64,000 nucleotides of DNA from Geobacillus subterraneus (lineage in GTDB: Bacteria; Bacillota; Bacilli; Bacillales; Anoxybacillaceae). The stretch spans positions 1 to 64,000 of the forward strand of contig NZ_CP014342.1 in assembly GCF_001618685.1 (NCBI RefSeq), read 5' to 3'. Under the pieces are notes generated by a model. That model was not told the origin of the DNA, did no database searches, and saw only the letters and a program-made list of their open reading frames with translations. A program made the translations under genes and the position numbers. Below, in pieces: positions 17,907 through 26,851 of the stretch (positions within the stretch are counted from its first letter, which is position 1; each line of letters opens with the position of its first letter).

Positions 17907-19070
17907 ATGAAAAAGTTTAACATAGCAATGATCGGTGCTGGATTTATGGGGAAAGCGCATTCGCTTTCATATGCGGGGATGCCTATGTTCTTCTAGCCTG
18001 CTCCTGGAATTCCGTATCGTAAAACAATAGTAGATGTAACAGAAGAATTAGCAAAAGAAGCTGCCCAACGTTTCGGTTATGAGAACTATACTTCTGATTG
18101 GAGAAAAGTCGTAGAGGATCCAAGTATTGATATTATTGATATCGTAACACCGAATGATTCGCATGCGGAAATCGCTATTGCAGCTGCGAAAGCTGGAAAG
18201 CATATTATTTGTGAAAAACCGTTAGCAAGAAATGCCGAAGAAGCAAAGAAGATGTGGGATGCAGTGAGAGAAGCTGGGGTCAAACATATGGTTGCTTTCA
18301 ACTACAGAAGAACACCGGCTGTTGCTCTTGCTAAAAAATATATTGAAGAGGGAAGAATTGGTAAAATCCTTAATTTCCGTGGAACTTATTTGCAAGATTG
18401 GTCAGCAGATCCTAATTCACCATTATCATGGCGTTTCCAGAAAAAAGTAGCCGGTTCTGGTGCATTAGGTGATATTGGAACACATGTTATTGATTTCGCC
18501 CGCTATCTTGTAGGTGAAATTTCAGAAGTTATGGCTATTACGAAAACATGGGTACCGGAAAGACCGATTCAAACTAGTGGTGTTGATAAATTAGGAACAG
18601 TAAAAGGTGAATCAGATGCTCCTAAAGGTGTAGTTGATGTTGATGATGAATTTTCTACTTTATTGAAATTTGAAAACGGTGCCATTGGTAGTATCGAAGC
18701 AACCCGCAATGCTTGGGGTCGTAATAACTTCTTAACATTTGAAATTCATGGTGAAAAAGGTTCATTATATTTTAACTATGAGCGTCGTGATGAACTGCAA
18801 GTATGTTTTGCTGATGACCCAAGTGACAGTAAAGGATTCAGAACAGTTTATACAGGACCTGCACACCCATATGGTGAGGGATTATGGCCAATTCCGGCAT
18901 TAGGAATCGGATATGGAGAAACAAAAATCATTGAAATTTATGATTTCTTAAAATCCATTGTCGAAGATACTGAGGTCTCACCAAACTTCTATGATGGTTA
19001 TCGTATTGCCGTCATTTGTGACGCAATTTTAGAGTCCGCTGAAAAAGGGGTTTGGGTAAATTTAGATTGA
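17907..19070 (+). pseudogene. Gfo/Idh/MocA dehydrogenase (levoglucosan dehydrogenase-like) with an in-frame amber codon
   Basis: An NAD(P)-dependent sugar oxidoreductase. The whole 387-codon frame from ATG 17907 (with GGGAGG upstream) to 19070 is intact except for a TAG at 17994-17996 in MPMFF-stop-PAPGIP. The family I recall has tryptophan here (MPMFFWPAP), so one G-to-A change explains it. The N-terminal NAD site IAMIGAGFMGKAHS, EKPLARNAEEAK, the ALGDIGTHVIDFARYL segment and the C-terminal substrate domain are all well preserved. The sequence recalls levoglucosan dehydrogenase (LgdA), which oxidises C3 of 1,6-anhydroglucose; that assignment is from memory. Translation could restart inside (for example ATG 18252), but such a product would lack the NAD-binding fold. 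Recent inactivation or a sequencing error are both possible. Confidence 0.82.
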
Positions 19071-19100
19071 GAAATTGGTGAATGTAAATTAGAAGTTTTT

Positions 19101-19213
19101 GAGGCTGTCTCAAAATCCCTAGGATCAGACCTCATAACACAAGACATAACATTGGATAAATGAACGATATATTGTGAAACTTGTGTGAGGTCAGACCCTC
19201 ATGAGACAGCCTC
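19101..19213 (+). repeat. 113-bp palindromic element inside the operon
   Basis: GAGGCTGTCTCA at 19101-19112 is repeated inverted at 19202-19213, and an inner pair GACCTCATAACACAAG / CTTGTGTGAGGTC extends the pairing with a 3-nt bulge. Ends of this kind are common on Bacillaceae insertion sequences, so it looks like a small non-autonomous element inserted between the dehydrogenase and ATPase genes. It could also act as a transcription attenuator inside the operon. Confidence 0.7.
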
Positions 19214-19235
19214 CTATTAAAGGAAGGTGATCATA

Positions 19236-20738
19236 ATGGAGCAACCTCTACTATCTATGGAAGGAATTTCAAAATCTTTTAATGGTATTAAGGTTCTTGA
19301 TTCCGTAAGCTTCTCACTAAGAAAAGGAGAAGTTCACGCCCTTATGGGAGGAAACGGTGCTGGAAAATCAACATTGATGAAAATATTAACAGGGGTTTAT
19401 CAAGCTGATGAAGGAGAAATTTTTATAGAAGGAAAAAAAGTGTCTATTAATAATACGGAAGATGCGGAAAGAAATTATATATCAATGATTTTCCAAGAGT
19501 TTAGCTTAGTTCCGACGTTAACTGTTGCTCAGAATATATTTTTAACGAGGGAACCAAAAAACGCAATTGGAATTCTTAATGATAAAGAATGTATTGCAAA
19601 AACAAAAGAATTATTGAAGGAATTGGAAGTTGATATCAATCCAACAGATATTATCGGAAACCTTGGTGTAGGTTATTGGCAAATGACTGAAATTGCGAAA
19701 GCTTTATCACAGAATGCAAAAATTTTAATCATGGATGAACCAACTTCATCCTTAACTAAAAAAGAAACAGAAATTCTTTTTAATTTTATAAACAAGCTAA
19801 AAAAGAAAGGGATTTCCATTATTTATATATCACACCGTATGGATGAAATCTTTCAAATTTGCGATCGAATTACGATTTTACGTGACGGCAAAAAAATTGC
19901 TACTGAAAGTTGTGACGAGATCACTATGGAAACAGTAATTCAGCATATGGTAGGTGCTGATTTAGATAAAGCATTTGAATGGAAAGAAAGATTTTATTCG
20001 ATTGAAGGAACTCCTATTTTAGAAGTAAAAAATCTCTCGTCTGGAACAAAAGTAAAAGATATTAGTTTTCGTTTATATCCTGGGGAGATTCTTGGTGTTG
20101 CCGGATTAATGGGGAGCGGGAGATCGGAGATGGTCCGCGCCATCTTTGGAATCGATCCAATAGATGGCGGAGAAATTTTTGTAAAAGGGAAAAAACATAC
20201 AATTAAAAGTCCTACTGATGCAATTGCTGCAGGTCTCGCACTTATTCCGGAAGACCGAAGAATGCAAGGACTCATACTTCAACATAGTGTAAAAGAAAAT
20301 ATTATTTTGCCTATTATTTCCAAAATAAAAAAAGGAGTCTTTTTAGATGAGCGAAAGGCAAATAAGATAGCTGAAAAGTTTGTTGAAAGGCTAAATATTA
20401 AGACGGATGATATTTTTAAAACAGCTGGATTGTTATCTGGAGGGAACCAGCAAAAAATTGTTTTAGCAAAATGGTTAGCGAATAACCCTGATATCTTGAT
20501 TTTAGATGAACCAACTATTGGGGTGGATATTGCGGCGAAAACGGAGATTATTGATATTATTCGTGAATTGGCGGATAGTGGAAAATCAATATTAGTCATT
20601 TCTTCAGAACTTCCTGAGCTTCTCGCAGTAAGTGATCGAATCATTGTAGTTCATGAAGGTAGAGTTGTTAAGGAGTTGAAAAGAAAAGAGATTGATTCAG
20701 AGGAGGTGCTCCAACATGCCATCCAAGGTACAAAATAA
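19236..20738 (+). CDS. Sugar ABC transporter ATP-binding protein (double ATPase, RbsA/MglA type)
   Basis: Energises the CUT2-type importer. The 500-residue protein carries two fused ATPase domains. The first has Walker A GGNGAGKST and Walker B ILIMDEPTSSL, but its signature region is the divergent NLGVGYWQM. The second has GLMGSGRSE in place of a standard Walker A, with LSGGNQQK and LILDEPTIGVD, as is usual in this family. The start is taken at ATG 19236, which follows AAAGGAAGGTG; an in-frame GTG lies 9 nt earlier. It overlaps the permease gene by 23 nt, indicating translational coupling. Confidence 0.93.
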   Translation: MEQPLLSMEGISKSFNGIKVLDSVSFSLRKGEVHALMGGNGAGKSTLMKILTGVYQADEGEIFIEGKKVSINNTEDAERNYISMIFQEFSLVPTLTVAQNIFLTREPKNAIGILNDKECIAKTKELLKELEVDINPTDIIGNLGVGYWQMTEIAKALSQNAKILIMDEPTSSLTKKETEILFNFINKLKKKGISIIYISHRMDEIFQICDRITILRDGKKIATESCDEITMETVIQHMVGADLDKAFEWKERFYSIEGTPILEVKNLSSGTKVKDISFRLYPGEILGVAGLMGSGRSEMVRAIFGIDPIDGGEIFVKGKKHTIKSPTDAIAAGLALIPEDRRMQGLILQHSVKENIILPIISKIKKGVFLDERKANKIAEKFVERLNIKTDDIFKTAGLLSGGNQQKIVLAKWLANNPDILILDEPTIGVDIAAKTEIIDIIRELADSGKSILVISSELPELLAVSDRIIVVHEGRVVKELKRKEIDSEEVLQHAIQGTK

Positions 20739-21693
20739 TTTAAGTCCTGCCAAACGATTAAAAGCATTTGATTGGCGAAATTATATTGTATATATTGCGT
20801 TCGTTGGTGTTATCATCTATTTTTCTATTACTTTACATGATGAAGGATTTTTAACAACGTCCAATTTATTAAATATCGCACGACAAACCGCGATGATCTC
20901 GATTATGGGAGTAGCGATGACTTTTGTTATCAGCACGGGTGAAATTGACCTTTCTGTCGGCTCAATTACTGCATTAGCTTCGTTAACAGCTGCATTAGCA
21001 CTCCAAGCGGGTCTTGGATTATTTGGAGGAATCGCTGCTGGATTAGGAACGGGGCTGGCGATTGGAATCATCAATGGGCTTCTTATTACCAAAGTGGCAA
21101 TCCCCTCTTTTCTTGTAACGCTAGGGATGATGGGAATTGTAAAGGGATTAGCGATGTGGATTACAGGTACGGCACCAGTTCCAATTGTTCATTCAACGTT
21201 TAATTTTTTATTTGGCTCGGGTGACATTGGCTCAATTCCTATTTTATTAATTTGGACTCTCATTATTACTATTATTGGTCATATTATTTTGAAAAAGACA
21301 GCTTTTGGAAGACAAACATTAGCAACCGGCGGAAATGAGATGGCTGCAAAATTTTCAGGTGTGAAAACCTCAAAAATTAAATTTTTAGTCTTTGTAGGAT
21401 CCGGTTTGATGGCTGGATTTGCTGGAATGTTATATGCAGGGCGGATGCACGCAGGGAGATATACATTTGGTGAAGGCGATGAACTATCTGTGATTGCAGC
21501 TGTTATTCTTGGTGGAACAAGTTTATTTGGCGGAGTTGGTACAGTTATTGGAACAGTCATTGGTTCATTAATGATTGGTACGATTAACAATGGTTTAATC
21601 ATAATGGGGCTTGATGTTAGTCAACAAATGATTGTGAAAGGATTAATCATTATTTTAGCTGTAGCATTCGGAAGAAAAACATTAAAGAAATAG
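20716..21693 (+). CDS. Sugar ABC transporter permease (RbsC-like)
   Basis: The 325-residue membrane subunit of the importer, forming a homodimer in the CUT2 family. It has eight to ten hydrophobic helices and the typical permease motifs TGEIDLSVGSITALASL near residue 75, GTGLAIGIINGLLITK near 111, and LSVIAAVILGGTSLFGGVGTVIGTVIG near 257. The start at ATG 20716 is set by GAGGAGGTG upstream and overlaps the 3' end of the ATPase gene. The frame is open a little further upstream but only inside the ATPase gene. It ends 10 nt before the next dehydrogenase gene. Confidence 0.93.
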   Translation: MPSKVQNNLSPAKRLKAFDWRNYIVYIAFVGVIIYFSITLHDEGFLTTSNLLNIARQTAMISIMGVAMTFVISTGEIDLSVGSITALASLTAALALQAGLGLFGGIAAGLGTGLAIGIINGLLITKVAIPSFLVTLGMMGIVKGLAMWITGTAPVPIVHSTFNFLFGSGDIGSIPILLIWTLIITIIGHIILKKTAFGRQTLATGGNEMAAKFSGVKTSKIKFLVFVGSGLMAGFAGMLYAGRMHAGRYTFGEGDELSVIAAVILGGTSLFGGVGTVIGTVIGSLMIGTINNGLIIMGLDVSQQMIVKGLIIILAVAFGRKTLKK

Positions 21694-21703
21694 GAGGAAG
21701 CAT

Positions 21704-22870
21704 ATGTCGATCATCAAAGTAGGAATTATTGGAACGGGATTTTCTGCGAAATCGCATATAGAAGCTTTAAGACGATTGAATGGTATTGAAGTGGCAGCGA
21801 TCAGTGCCAGTACGTTAGAGAAGGCAAAAAAAACAGCAGAGCAGTTTGCGATTCCAAAATTTTATGGAAGTGTAGATGATTTAATTCGTGATCCGGAAAT
21901 TGATGTGATTCACAACTGCACTCCGAACTATCTACACTATCATATCAATAAAAAAGTGTTAGAATCCGGTAAGCATTTACTATCGGAAAAACCGCTGGCA
22001 ATGACGAGTGAAGAGTCACGCGAATTAGTGGAGTTGGCTAAATCAAAAAATGTAGTAGCCGGAGTATGTTTTAACTATCGGCATTATCCGCTGGTCGCTC
22101 AAGCAAAGGAGCTCATTCAAAAAGGGGAATATGGACCTGTTCATTTTGTTCATGGAACTTACCTTCAAGACTGGCTTCTGTATGATACAGATTACAACTG
22201 GCGTTTAGATACGAAAAGAAACGGTAAGTCCCGTGCCATTGCTGACATCGGCTCACATTGGTGTGATACCGTTCAATATGTTCTTAATAAGAAAATTGTA
22301 GAAGTATTTGCTGATTTAAAGACTGTACATCCAATACGAAAACGACCGATTGGAGAAGTCGAAACATTTAAAAGCAAAGGCCAGGAAGCGTTTGAGGAAA
22401 TACAGGTTGACAGTGAAGACTGCGGAAGTGTGATGGTTCATTTTGAAGACGGTACTCATGGTGTATTTGTCGTATCACAGGTGAACGCCGGCAGGAAAAA
22501 TTGTCTCACGTTTGAAATTGCTGCAAAATCAGGTACTCTTTATTGGAATCAAGAGGAACCGAATAAATTGTGGATTGGCAGACGTGATGAGGCGAATATA
22601 GAGCTTGTACGTGATCCTTCATTATTATCAGCTTTCCCTGCTTCGCTCGCACACTACCCTGGCGGACATCAAGAAGGATGGCCAGACGGCTTAAAAAATC
22701 TATTCATTGATTTTTACCAAGCAGTAAAAACATCTCCGAACCCATCCTCAACATCGTTTGCCACGATTGAGGATGGTCACCACATTATGCAGTTGATTGA
22801 AGCAATTTTAAAAAGCAATGAGGAGAAAAGATGGGTGAAAGTACAAACAGGGCAGGAGGTATTTCAATGA
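21704..22870 (+). CDS. Gfo/Idh/MocA-family oxidoreductase
   Basis: A 388-residue NAD(P)-dependent sugar dehydrogenase in the same operon as the broken dehydrogenase at 17907. The N-terminal nucleotide site VGIIGTGFSAKSHIEALRRL and the catalytic lysine motif SEKPLAMTSEES near residue 95 are intact, as is ADIGSHWCDTVQYVL around 183 in the substrate domain. It shares the segment GTYLQDW with the broken paralogue, so the two probably act on related sugars, perhaps oxidation and later re-reduction of a keto intermediate. GGAGG precedes the ATG, and its TGA overlaps the ATG of the next gene (ATGA at 22867). Confidence 0.9.
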   Translation: MSIIKVGIIGTGFSAKSHIEALRRLNGIEVAAISASTLEKAKKTAEQFAIPKFYGSVDDLIRDPEIDVIHNCTPNYLHYHINKKVLESGKHLLSEKPLAMTSEESRELVELAKSKNVVAGVCFNYRHYPLVAQAKELIQKGEYGPVHFVHGTYLQDWLLYDTDYNWRLDTKRNGKSRAIADIGSHWCDTVQYVLNKKIVEVFADLKTVHPIRKRPIGEVETFKSKGQEAFEEIQVDSEDCGSVMVHFEDGTHGVFVVSQVNAGRKNCLTFEIAAKSGTLYWNQEEPNKLWIGRRDEANIELVRDPSLLSAFPASLAHYPGGHQEGWPDGLKNLFIDFYQAVKTSPNPSSTSFATIEDGHHIMQLIEAILKSNEEKRWVKVQTGQEVFQ

Positions 22871-23838
22871 AATTAGGTGTTTTTACAGTACTTTATCAAA
22901 ATTTAGCTTTTGAAGAGATGCTTGATAAGATATGTGAAATGGGCATTGAAGCCATCGAGTTAGGTACTGGCAATTATCCGGGGAACAGTCATTGTAACCC
23001 GGATGAGCTGCTTGAAAATCCGGAAAAAATCAAGGAGTTCCAGCGTGCAATAGAAAGCAGAGGATTAACAATTAGTGCACTAAGCTGTCATGGAAATCCG
23101 CTTCATCCTAACAAAAAGTTTGCCGCTGAATCTCATGAAGTATGGAGAAAAACAGTGCTGTTGGCTGAACGTTTAGGCGTATCTGTTGTTAACGGTTTCT
23201 CCGGATGTCCTGGAGATCATCCAAATGCAAAATATCCGAATTGGGTGACATGTTCTTGGCCTCCTGAATATTTAGAAGTATTAGACTGGCAATGGAATGA
23301 AGTGGTGATCCCGTATTGGAAAGAAGAGGCGAAGTTTGCGGAATTACATGGAGTTAATCAAATTGCATTTGAAATGCATCCGGGGTTTGTCGTATATAAT
23401 CCGGAGACTTTATTAAAATTAAGGGAACATGTAGGACCTAGTATTGGTGCCAACTTTGATCCGAGTCATTTAGTATGGCAGGGCATTGATCCGGTAGAAG
23501 CCATTAAAAAACTGGGGCGTGAAAATGCCATCTTCCATTTCCATGCGAAAGATACGTATTTGGATAAAGCGAATATTCGTGTGAATGGTGTATTAGATAC
23601 AAAACATTACAGTAACATTTTAGATCGTGCCTGGACATTCAGATCAGTAGGCTATGGTCATGATGAAAAAGTTTGGAAAGATATTGTTAGTGCTCTACGT
23701 GCAGTAGGATATGATTATGTTCTTTCCATCGAACACGAAGACATGCTTGCGTCCATTGATGAAGGATTAAGTAAAGCAGTAAGCTTATTAAAAGAAATTC
23801 TTTTCAAAGAAACATTAACGGAAATGTGGTGGGCTTAA
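22867..23838 (+). CDS. Sugar phosphate isomerase/epimerase-type TIM-barrel protein
   Basis: A 323-residue member of the same TIM-barrel superfamily as the first gene of the operon. Metal-site motifs are present: GIEAIELGTGNYPG near residue 28, FEMHPGFVVYNPE near 173, ANFDPSHLVWQGIDPVE near 195, FHFHAKDTYLDKANI near 221, and LSIEHEDML near 288. The start at ATG 22867 overlaps the upstream stop and has GGCAGGAGG at good spacing. Together with the dehydrogenases it probably converts a 3-keto sugar by isomerisation or beta-elimination. It is the last gene of the operon. Confidence 0.86.
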   Translation: MKLGVFTVLYQNLAFEEMLDKICEMGIEAIELGTGNYPGNSHCNPDELLENPEKIKEFQRAIESRGLTISALSCHGNPLHPNKKFAAESHEVWRKTVLLAERLGVSVVNGFSGCPGDHPNAKYPNWVTCSWPPEYLEVLDWQWNEVVIPYWKEEAKFAELHGVNQIAFEMHPGFVVYNPETLLKLREHVGPSIGANFDPSHLVWQGIDPVEAIKKLGRENAIFHFHAKDTYLDKANIRVNGVLDTKHYSNILDRAWTFRSVGYGHDEKVWKDIVSALRAVGYDYVLSIEHEDMLASIDEGLSKAVSLLKEILFKETLTEMWWA

Positions 23839-24168
23839 GAATCGTCTTGTTAGAAACTCTGCTCTTTGCCATAAAGAACGTTTTTACGAGAATGCTATGC
23901 TAGTAGCTTATGCATTGATGGGAGAATGCCAAAGAGCTCGTTCTGTTTGTTAAAACATTGAATTAATAGGGAAGAACTTACACCAAGTTGGCAAACAATC
24001 AACGCCCTTAGCTTGATTGTAAATTATCATTTTATTTCAGCACAAAACACCCATTTTTTTGCACATTCTTTCAGAAAGCCCTCTCCCCTTTTCTGAAGGA
24101 ATGTGCTAAATTTTTTGTGAATTGTTTCGGACAAAGATTTCCATTCGTTTCAATGAGGGGGAGGAAGT
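23839..24168 (+). other. 330-bp gap after the sugar operon
   Basis: No supported gene. A short frame after the stop reads KERFYENAMLVAYALMGECQRARSVC and may be remnant coding sequence, but I cannot assign it. The second half holds the hairpin at 24061-24106 and the leader of the DUF6431 ORF. Confidence 0.4.
24061..24106 (+). terminator. Long hairpin, likely terminator or IS end
   Basis: GCACATTCTTTCAGAAA (24061-24077) pairs with the complementary arm at 24089-24106 with one mismatch; TTTTTT follows a few bases later. It may end the sugar operon, or be part of the left end of the DUF6431 element. Confidence 0.6.
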
Positions 24169-24732
24169 GTGATCCAGTTTCACGACTTTGGCATTGACAT
24201 TCAAACGTATACGGATCGTGGGAAAGGGAACGATTTTCCCGACGTGAACCAATGCCCCCACTGTCCATCCCGCCGCCCCTTGCATCGTCACGGATACTAC
24301 CAACGCTATGCGTTGACGGCAGAGGGGGAGTATCACCTTTGGATCGCACGATATCGCTGTCAAGAGTGTCGCAAAACCGTGAGTGTGCTGCCTTCTTTCC
24401 TCCTCCCGTATGTTCAATATACACGATCGGTTATTTGGCAAGCGGTCAAAGCATGGTTCGAAACGCCAAGGCAAGGAGCGAAGACCAAACAGGTTGTTTT
24501 TCCCACCAAGGAGGTCATCTTGTTTTATGTCCGACGATTTTTACGGAATCTCTCTCGCTTGCATCACGCGGCGGCGAGAAGGTGGGGGATCATCGGCCCT
24601 GTAGGGAACGCAAGAACAGAACGGGCGGTTTGGTGGATGCAGACCTTGGAGGGACGGGGGGTGGGCTCGATCATCCAAGACCTGTGGACAAACGAGAGGC
24701 GGCATCCGTTTTCGGATCAAATTTCTTCCTGA
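24169..24732 (+). pseudogene. DUF6431-type zinc-ribbon protein, remnant of an IS-like element
   Basis: A 187-codon ORF with GTG start after GGGGGAGGAAG. Two CXXC pairs (CPHCPSRRPLHRHGYYQR, then RYRCQECRKT) form a zinc ribbon, followed by a helical region (YTRSVIWQAVKAWFE). This resembles DUF6431 proteins, which I associate with transposon-like contexts. The frame stops at 24732 and 88 bp later the IS1634 left end begins, so any further transposase sequence has been lost. It is best read as the truncated first part of a mobile element; an independent function cannot be excluded. Confidence 0.5.
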
Positions 24733-24820
24733 TTTTCTACTTAACACCAAAAGTGGAGATGGTTGATGTTCCCACAAACCCTTCCTCTCGACGAATCTCG
24801 AGCCGTTTCGTAAGATAGGG

Positions 24821-26710
24821 CTCACATTTCGCACCCTAACAGGGTAGAAAGAAAGGATTTTTTATTTCGTTTTTTAGAATACCATTTCGACCAACACAAC
24901 GAGCGATGGCAATCCTTTTTTTACCATCGCTAGTCGTTCCGTATGACGTTACACGTAAATGCTCTCATCCATGCCCAATCCCTGCAGGATCCTTCGCTGA
25001 TCAGGGGTGAGCGGTTTCCCTAACGCGCGTTGGATGTGCCCATCCGGCAGCTTGAGGAGGACGACTTTCACATACTCAAACAACTGAAAAATCGCCTGCC
25101 CGGTGGGTCGGGTCAGTTTCCGGCCTCCGGCGCCCTTTAATGGGCGTTCCGGGGTGATGAACTGACGCACCCGGCGCTGGAAGACGCGGTAAATGGCCAA
25201 GGCCAACAGAAACAAATAACCCAATACCGCCACCCGTTCTGGTTTTTTGACGTAAATCTCATCCGTAAAGAACGGGTCTTTCAAGAAAGAGAAGTTCATC
25301 TCCACGGAGATTTGGCCTTTATACAACTTCAAGATTTCTTTTGCCTCCATCGGTTGACCCTTCCATTCCTTCGGAACGGTCGTAATGAGGACAAACCGGG
25401 ACGCTTTCCGTCTCGCCTGTTCCCAAGCATTTGGGTCGAATTCGACGCCAAGACGCACGAAATACAGCGTCTCCATCTCGGGTTCCGCCCCTTTTTTCGG
25501 TCGTCCGCGCCGTTTTTTCGGGCGCACGATCTCTTCGACTGCGGCTTCCACCCGATGAAACTGGGGGCGAAGGGACGCCTTGAGGGAGGCCAAGGCTTGT
25601 TCGGCGTCTTCCCGACAAGAGAAGGGGTGGCGTTCCCAACGGGCTTGTTCCTCGCGAAGAAGCTCCGCTTCTTTGGTCCGCTCTTTGTCGAGCGTCTTTC
25701 CTTTTCGCTGGTCGAGCGCGCTCGATTCGACGACGATCAGCCGAACCGGATGGCCTTCATACGTCGAGGCCGTTTCCCATACCCGATACGTGGCACCGTT
25801 TTTCTCCGCCAGCGTAAAGGGGTCGCTCCACGCTGGATCGGGTTGGACATCCGCTTCCGCCAGAGCAGCTTTGACGATTCGGAGCGACGATGGGCCTCTC
25901 GTGATCAAAAAGGCGTTGGCGGCTTTCGTCTGCGCCAGAGTGTCTTTCGTCATGGCGGCGGAATCGGCCACGTAAATCCATTCGTCTTCAATCTTGGCTT
26001 GTTTGAGCTGTTCGTGGACACGGGACAGCACCTCCGGATTCCACGTTTTGTCCGGCAGGTTGCCGTCGTGCACATCGCCGTAAAACGGGATGCCATCCTC
26101 GTTGCCGATCAGCCCGAAACCGATCTGTTTTTGCCAGCGATGATGCCGGTTGTAGCCATGCGTGATCCGCAGGGCCTCTGACGAGACCGATTCATACGCG
26201 CCGTAAACGGTCTTGTCCGTCGTATCGGCGTGGAAGGCCTGGAGAGGAAGGCCTTCTTTCCGATAAATGTGAATCAAGCAAGTGCTGATCACCTTGTGAA
26301 TATCCGCCTCATACAGGCGGTCGAGATGACGAGCCAACGCATCATCATTGAACCAAGAAGGCTTCAGCCCCGGCCGGATCAGCTTCGACAAATCGATCTC
26401 ATGCGCCCATCGCTCCAAATGGACGAGTGCTTGTCGTCCGCTCAAGATATCCAGAAGGATCAGCTTGACCGCATCGCTGGTTCGGGTTTGGCATTGGGGA
26501 TCCACCGGAACCAGCCGATCGATGAGCTGGGGAAGGTCAAGATCTTGGAAAAGGGCACTTATTATATTCAAATAGGAACTGTCATAAATCTCACAAATTT
26601 GAACATCCATGGTGGACAAACTCCTTTGCATTCCTTGTGTGTCAAGGATTCATTCCACATCGATGCAAAAAAATCCTCCCGATTTTCGTCGGAAGGGTGC
26701 GAAATGTGAG
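24821..26710 (-). mobile_element. IS1634-family insertion sequence
   Basis: A 1890-bp element with perfect 17-bp inverted repeats: CTCACATTTCGCACCCT at 24821-24837 and its complement at 26694-26710. One long transposase gene on the minus strand fills it. No target duplication is visible between the flanks (GATAGGG on the left, TTTTATT on the right), which suggests recombination between copies or loss of one flank. A lone matching left end lies at 29231. Confidence 0.88.
24949..26610 (-). CDS. IS1634-family transposase
   Basis: A 553-residue DDE transposase. It carries the family features DDALARHLDRLYE, FHADTTDKTVYGAYE (first aspartate), YVADSAAMTKDTL (second aspartate), and the C-terminal YKGQISVEMNFSFLKDPFF with the catalytic glutamate in a YXGQXXXE-type motif. 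The start is placed at the ATG at 26610, which follows AAAGGAG on the minus strand; seven more codons are open upstream. The frame is complete, so the element may be active. Confidence 0.9.
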   Translation of the reverse strand: MDVQICEIYDSSYLNIISALFQDLDLPQLIDRLVPVDPQCQTRTSDAVKLILLDILSGRQALVHLERWAHEIDLSKLIRPGLKPSWFNDDALARHLDRLYEADIHKVISTCLIHIYRKEGLPLQAFHADTTDKTVYGAYESVSSEALRITHGYNRHHRWQKQIGFGLIGNEDGIPFYGDVHDGNLPDKTWNPEVLSRVHEQLKQAKIEDEWIYVADSAAMTKDTLAQTKAANAFLITRGPSSLRIVKAALAEADVQPDPAWSDPFTLAEKNGATYRVWETASTYEGHPVRLIVVESSALDQRKGKTLDKERTKEAELLREEQARWERHPFSCREDAEQALASLKASLRPQFHRVEAAVEEIVRPKKRRGRPKKGAEPEMETLYFVRLGVEFDPNAWEQARRKASRFVLITTVPKEWKGQPMEAKEILKLYKGQISVEMNFSFLKDPFFTDEIYVKKPERVAVLGYLFLLALAIYRVFQRRVRQFITPERPLKGAGGRKLTRPTGQAIFQLFEYVKVVLLKLPDGHIQRALGKPLTPDQRRILQGLGMDESIYV

Positions 26711-26767
26711 TTTTATTGAATGGTTAGCGAATCAAGAAAGCAAATAACGCTATAATAACAAATTTAA

Positions 26768-26797
26768 AGGGGTGCCCTACAATTTGAGGACACCCTA
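26768..26797 (-). terminator. Terminator of the lipoprotein gene
   Basis: Read on the minus strand, GGGTGTCC pairs with GGGCACCC across an AT-rich loop and is followed by CTTTAAATTTG, a weak T-rich tail about 55 nt after the lipoprotein stop. Confidence 0.55.
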
Positions 26798-26851
26798 TGT
26801 TTTATCTGATTCACTACGGCATCTATTCACTAACAAAAAAGACATAACGGC

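Noticed and set aside
17994-17996. Possible recoding of TAG as an amino acid such as pyrrolysine.
   Set aside because: The family position is tryptophan, other genes use TAG as an ordinary stop (for example 21693 and 58233), and no recoding element is visible.
24949-26631. Longer start of the IS1634 transposase at 26631.
   Set aside because: The ATG at 26610 has AAAGGAG at proper distance; the upstream codons lack a ribosome binding site.
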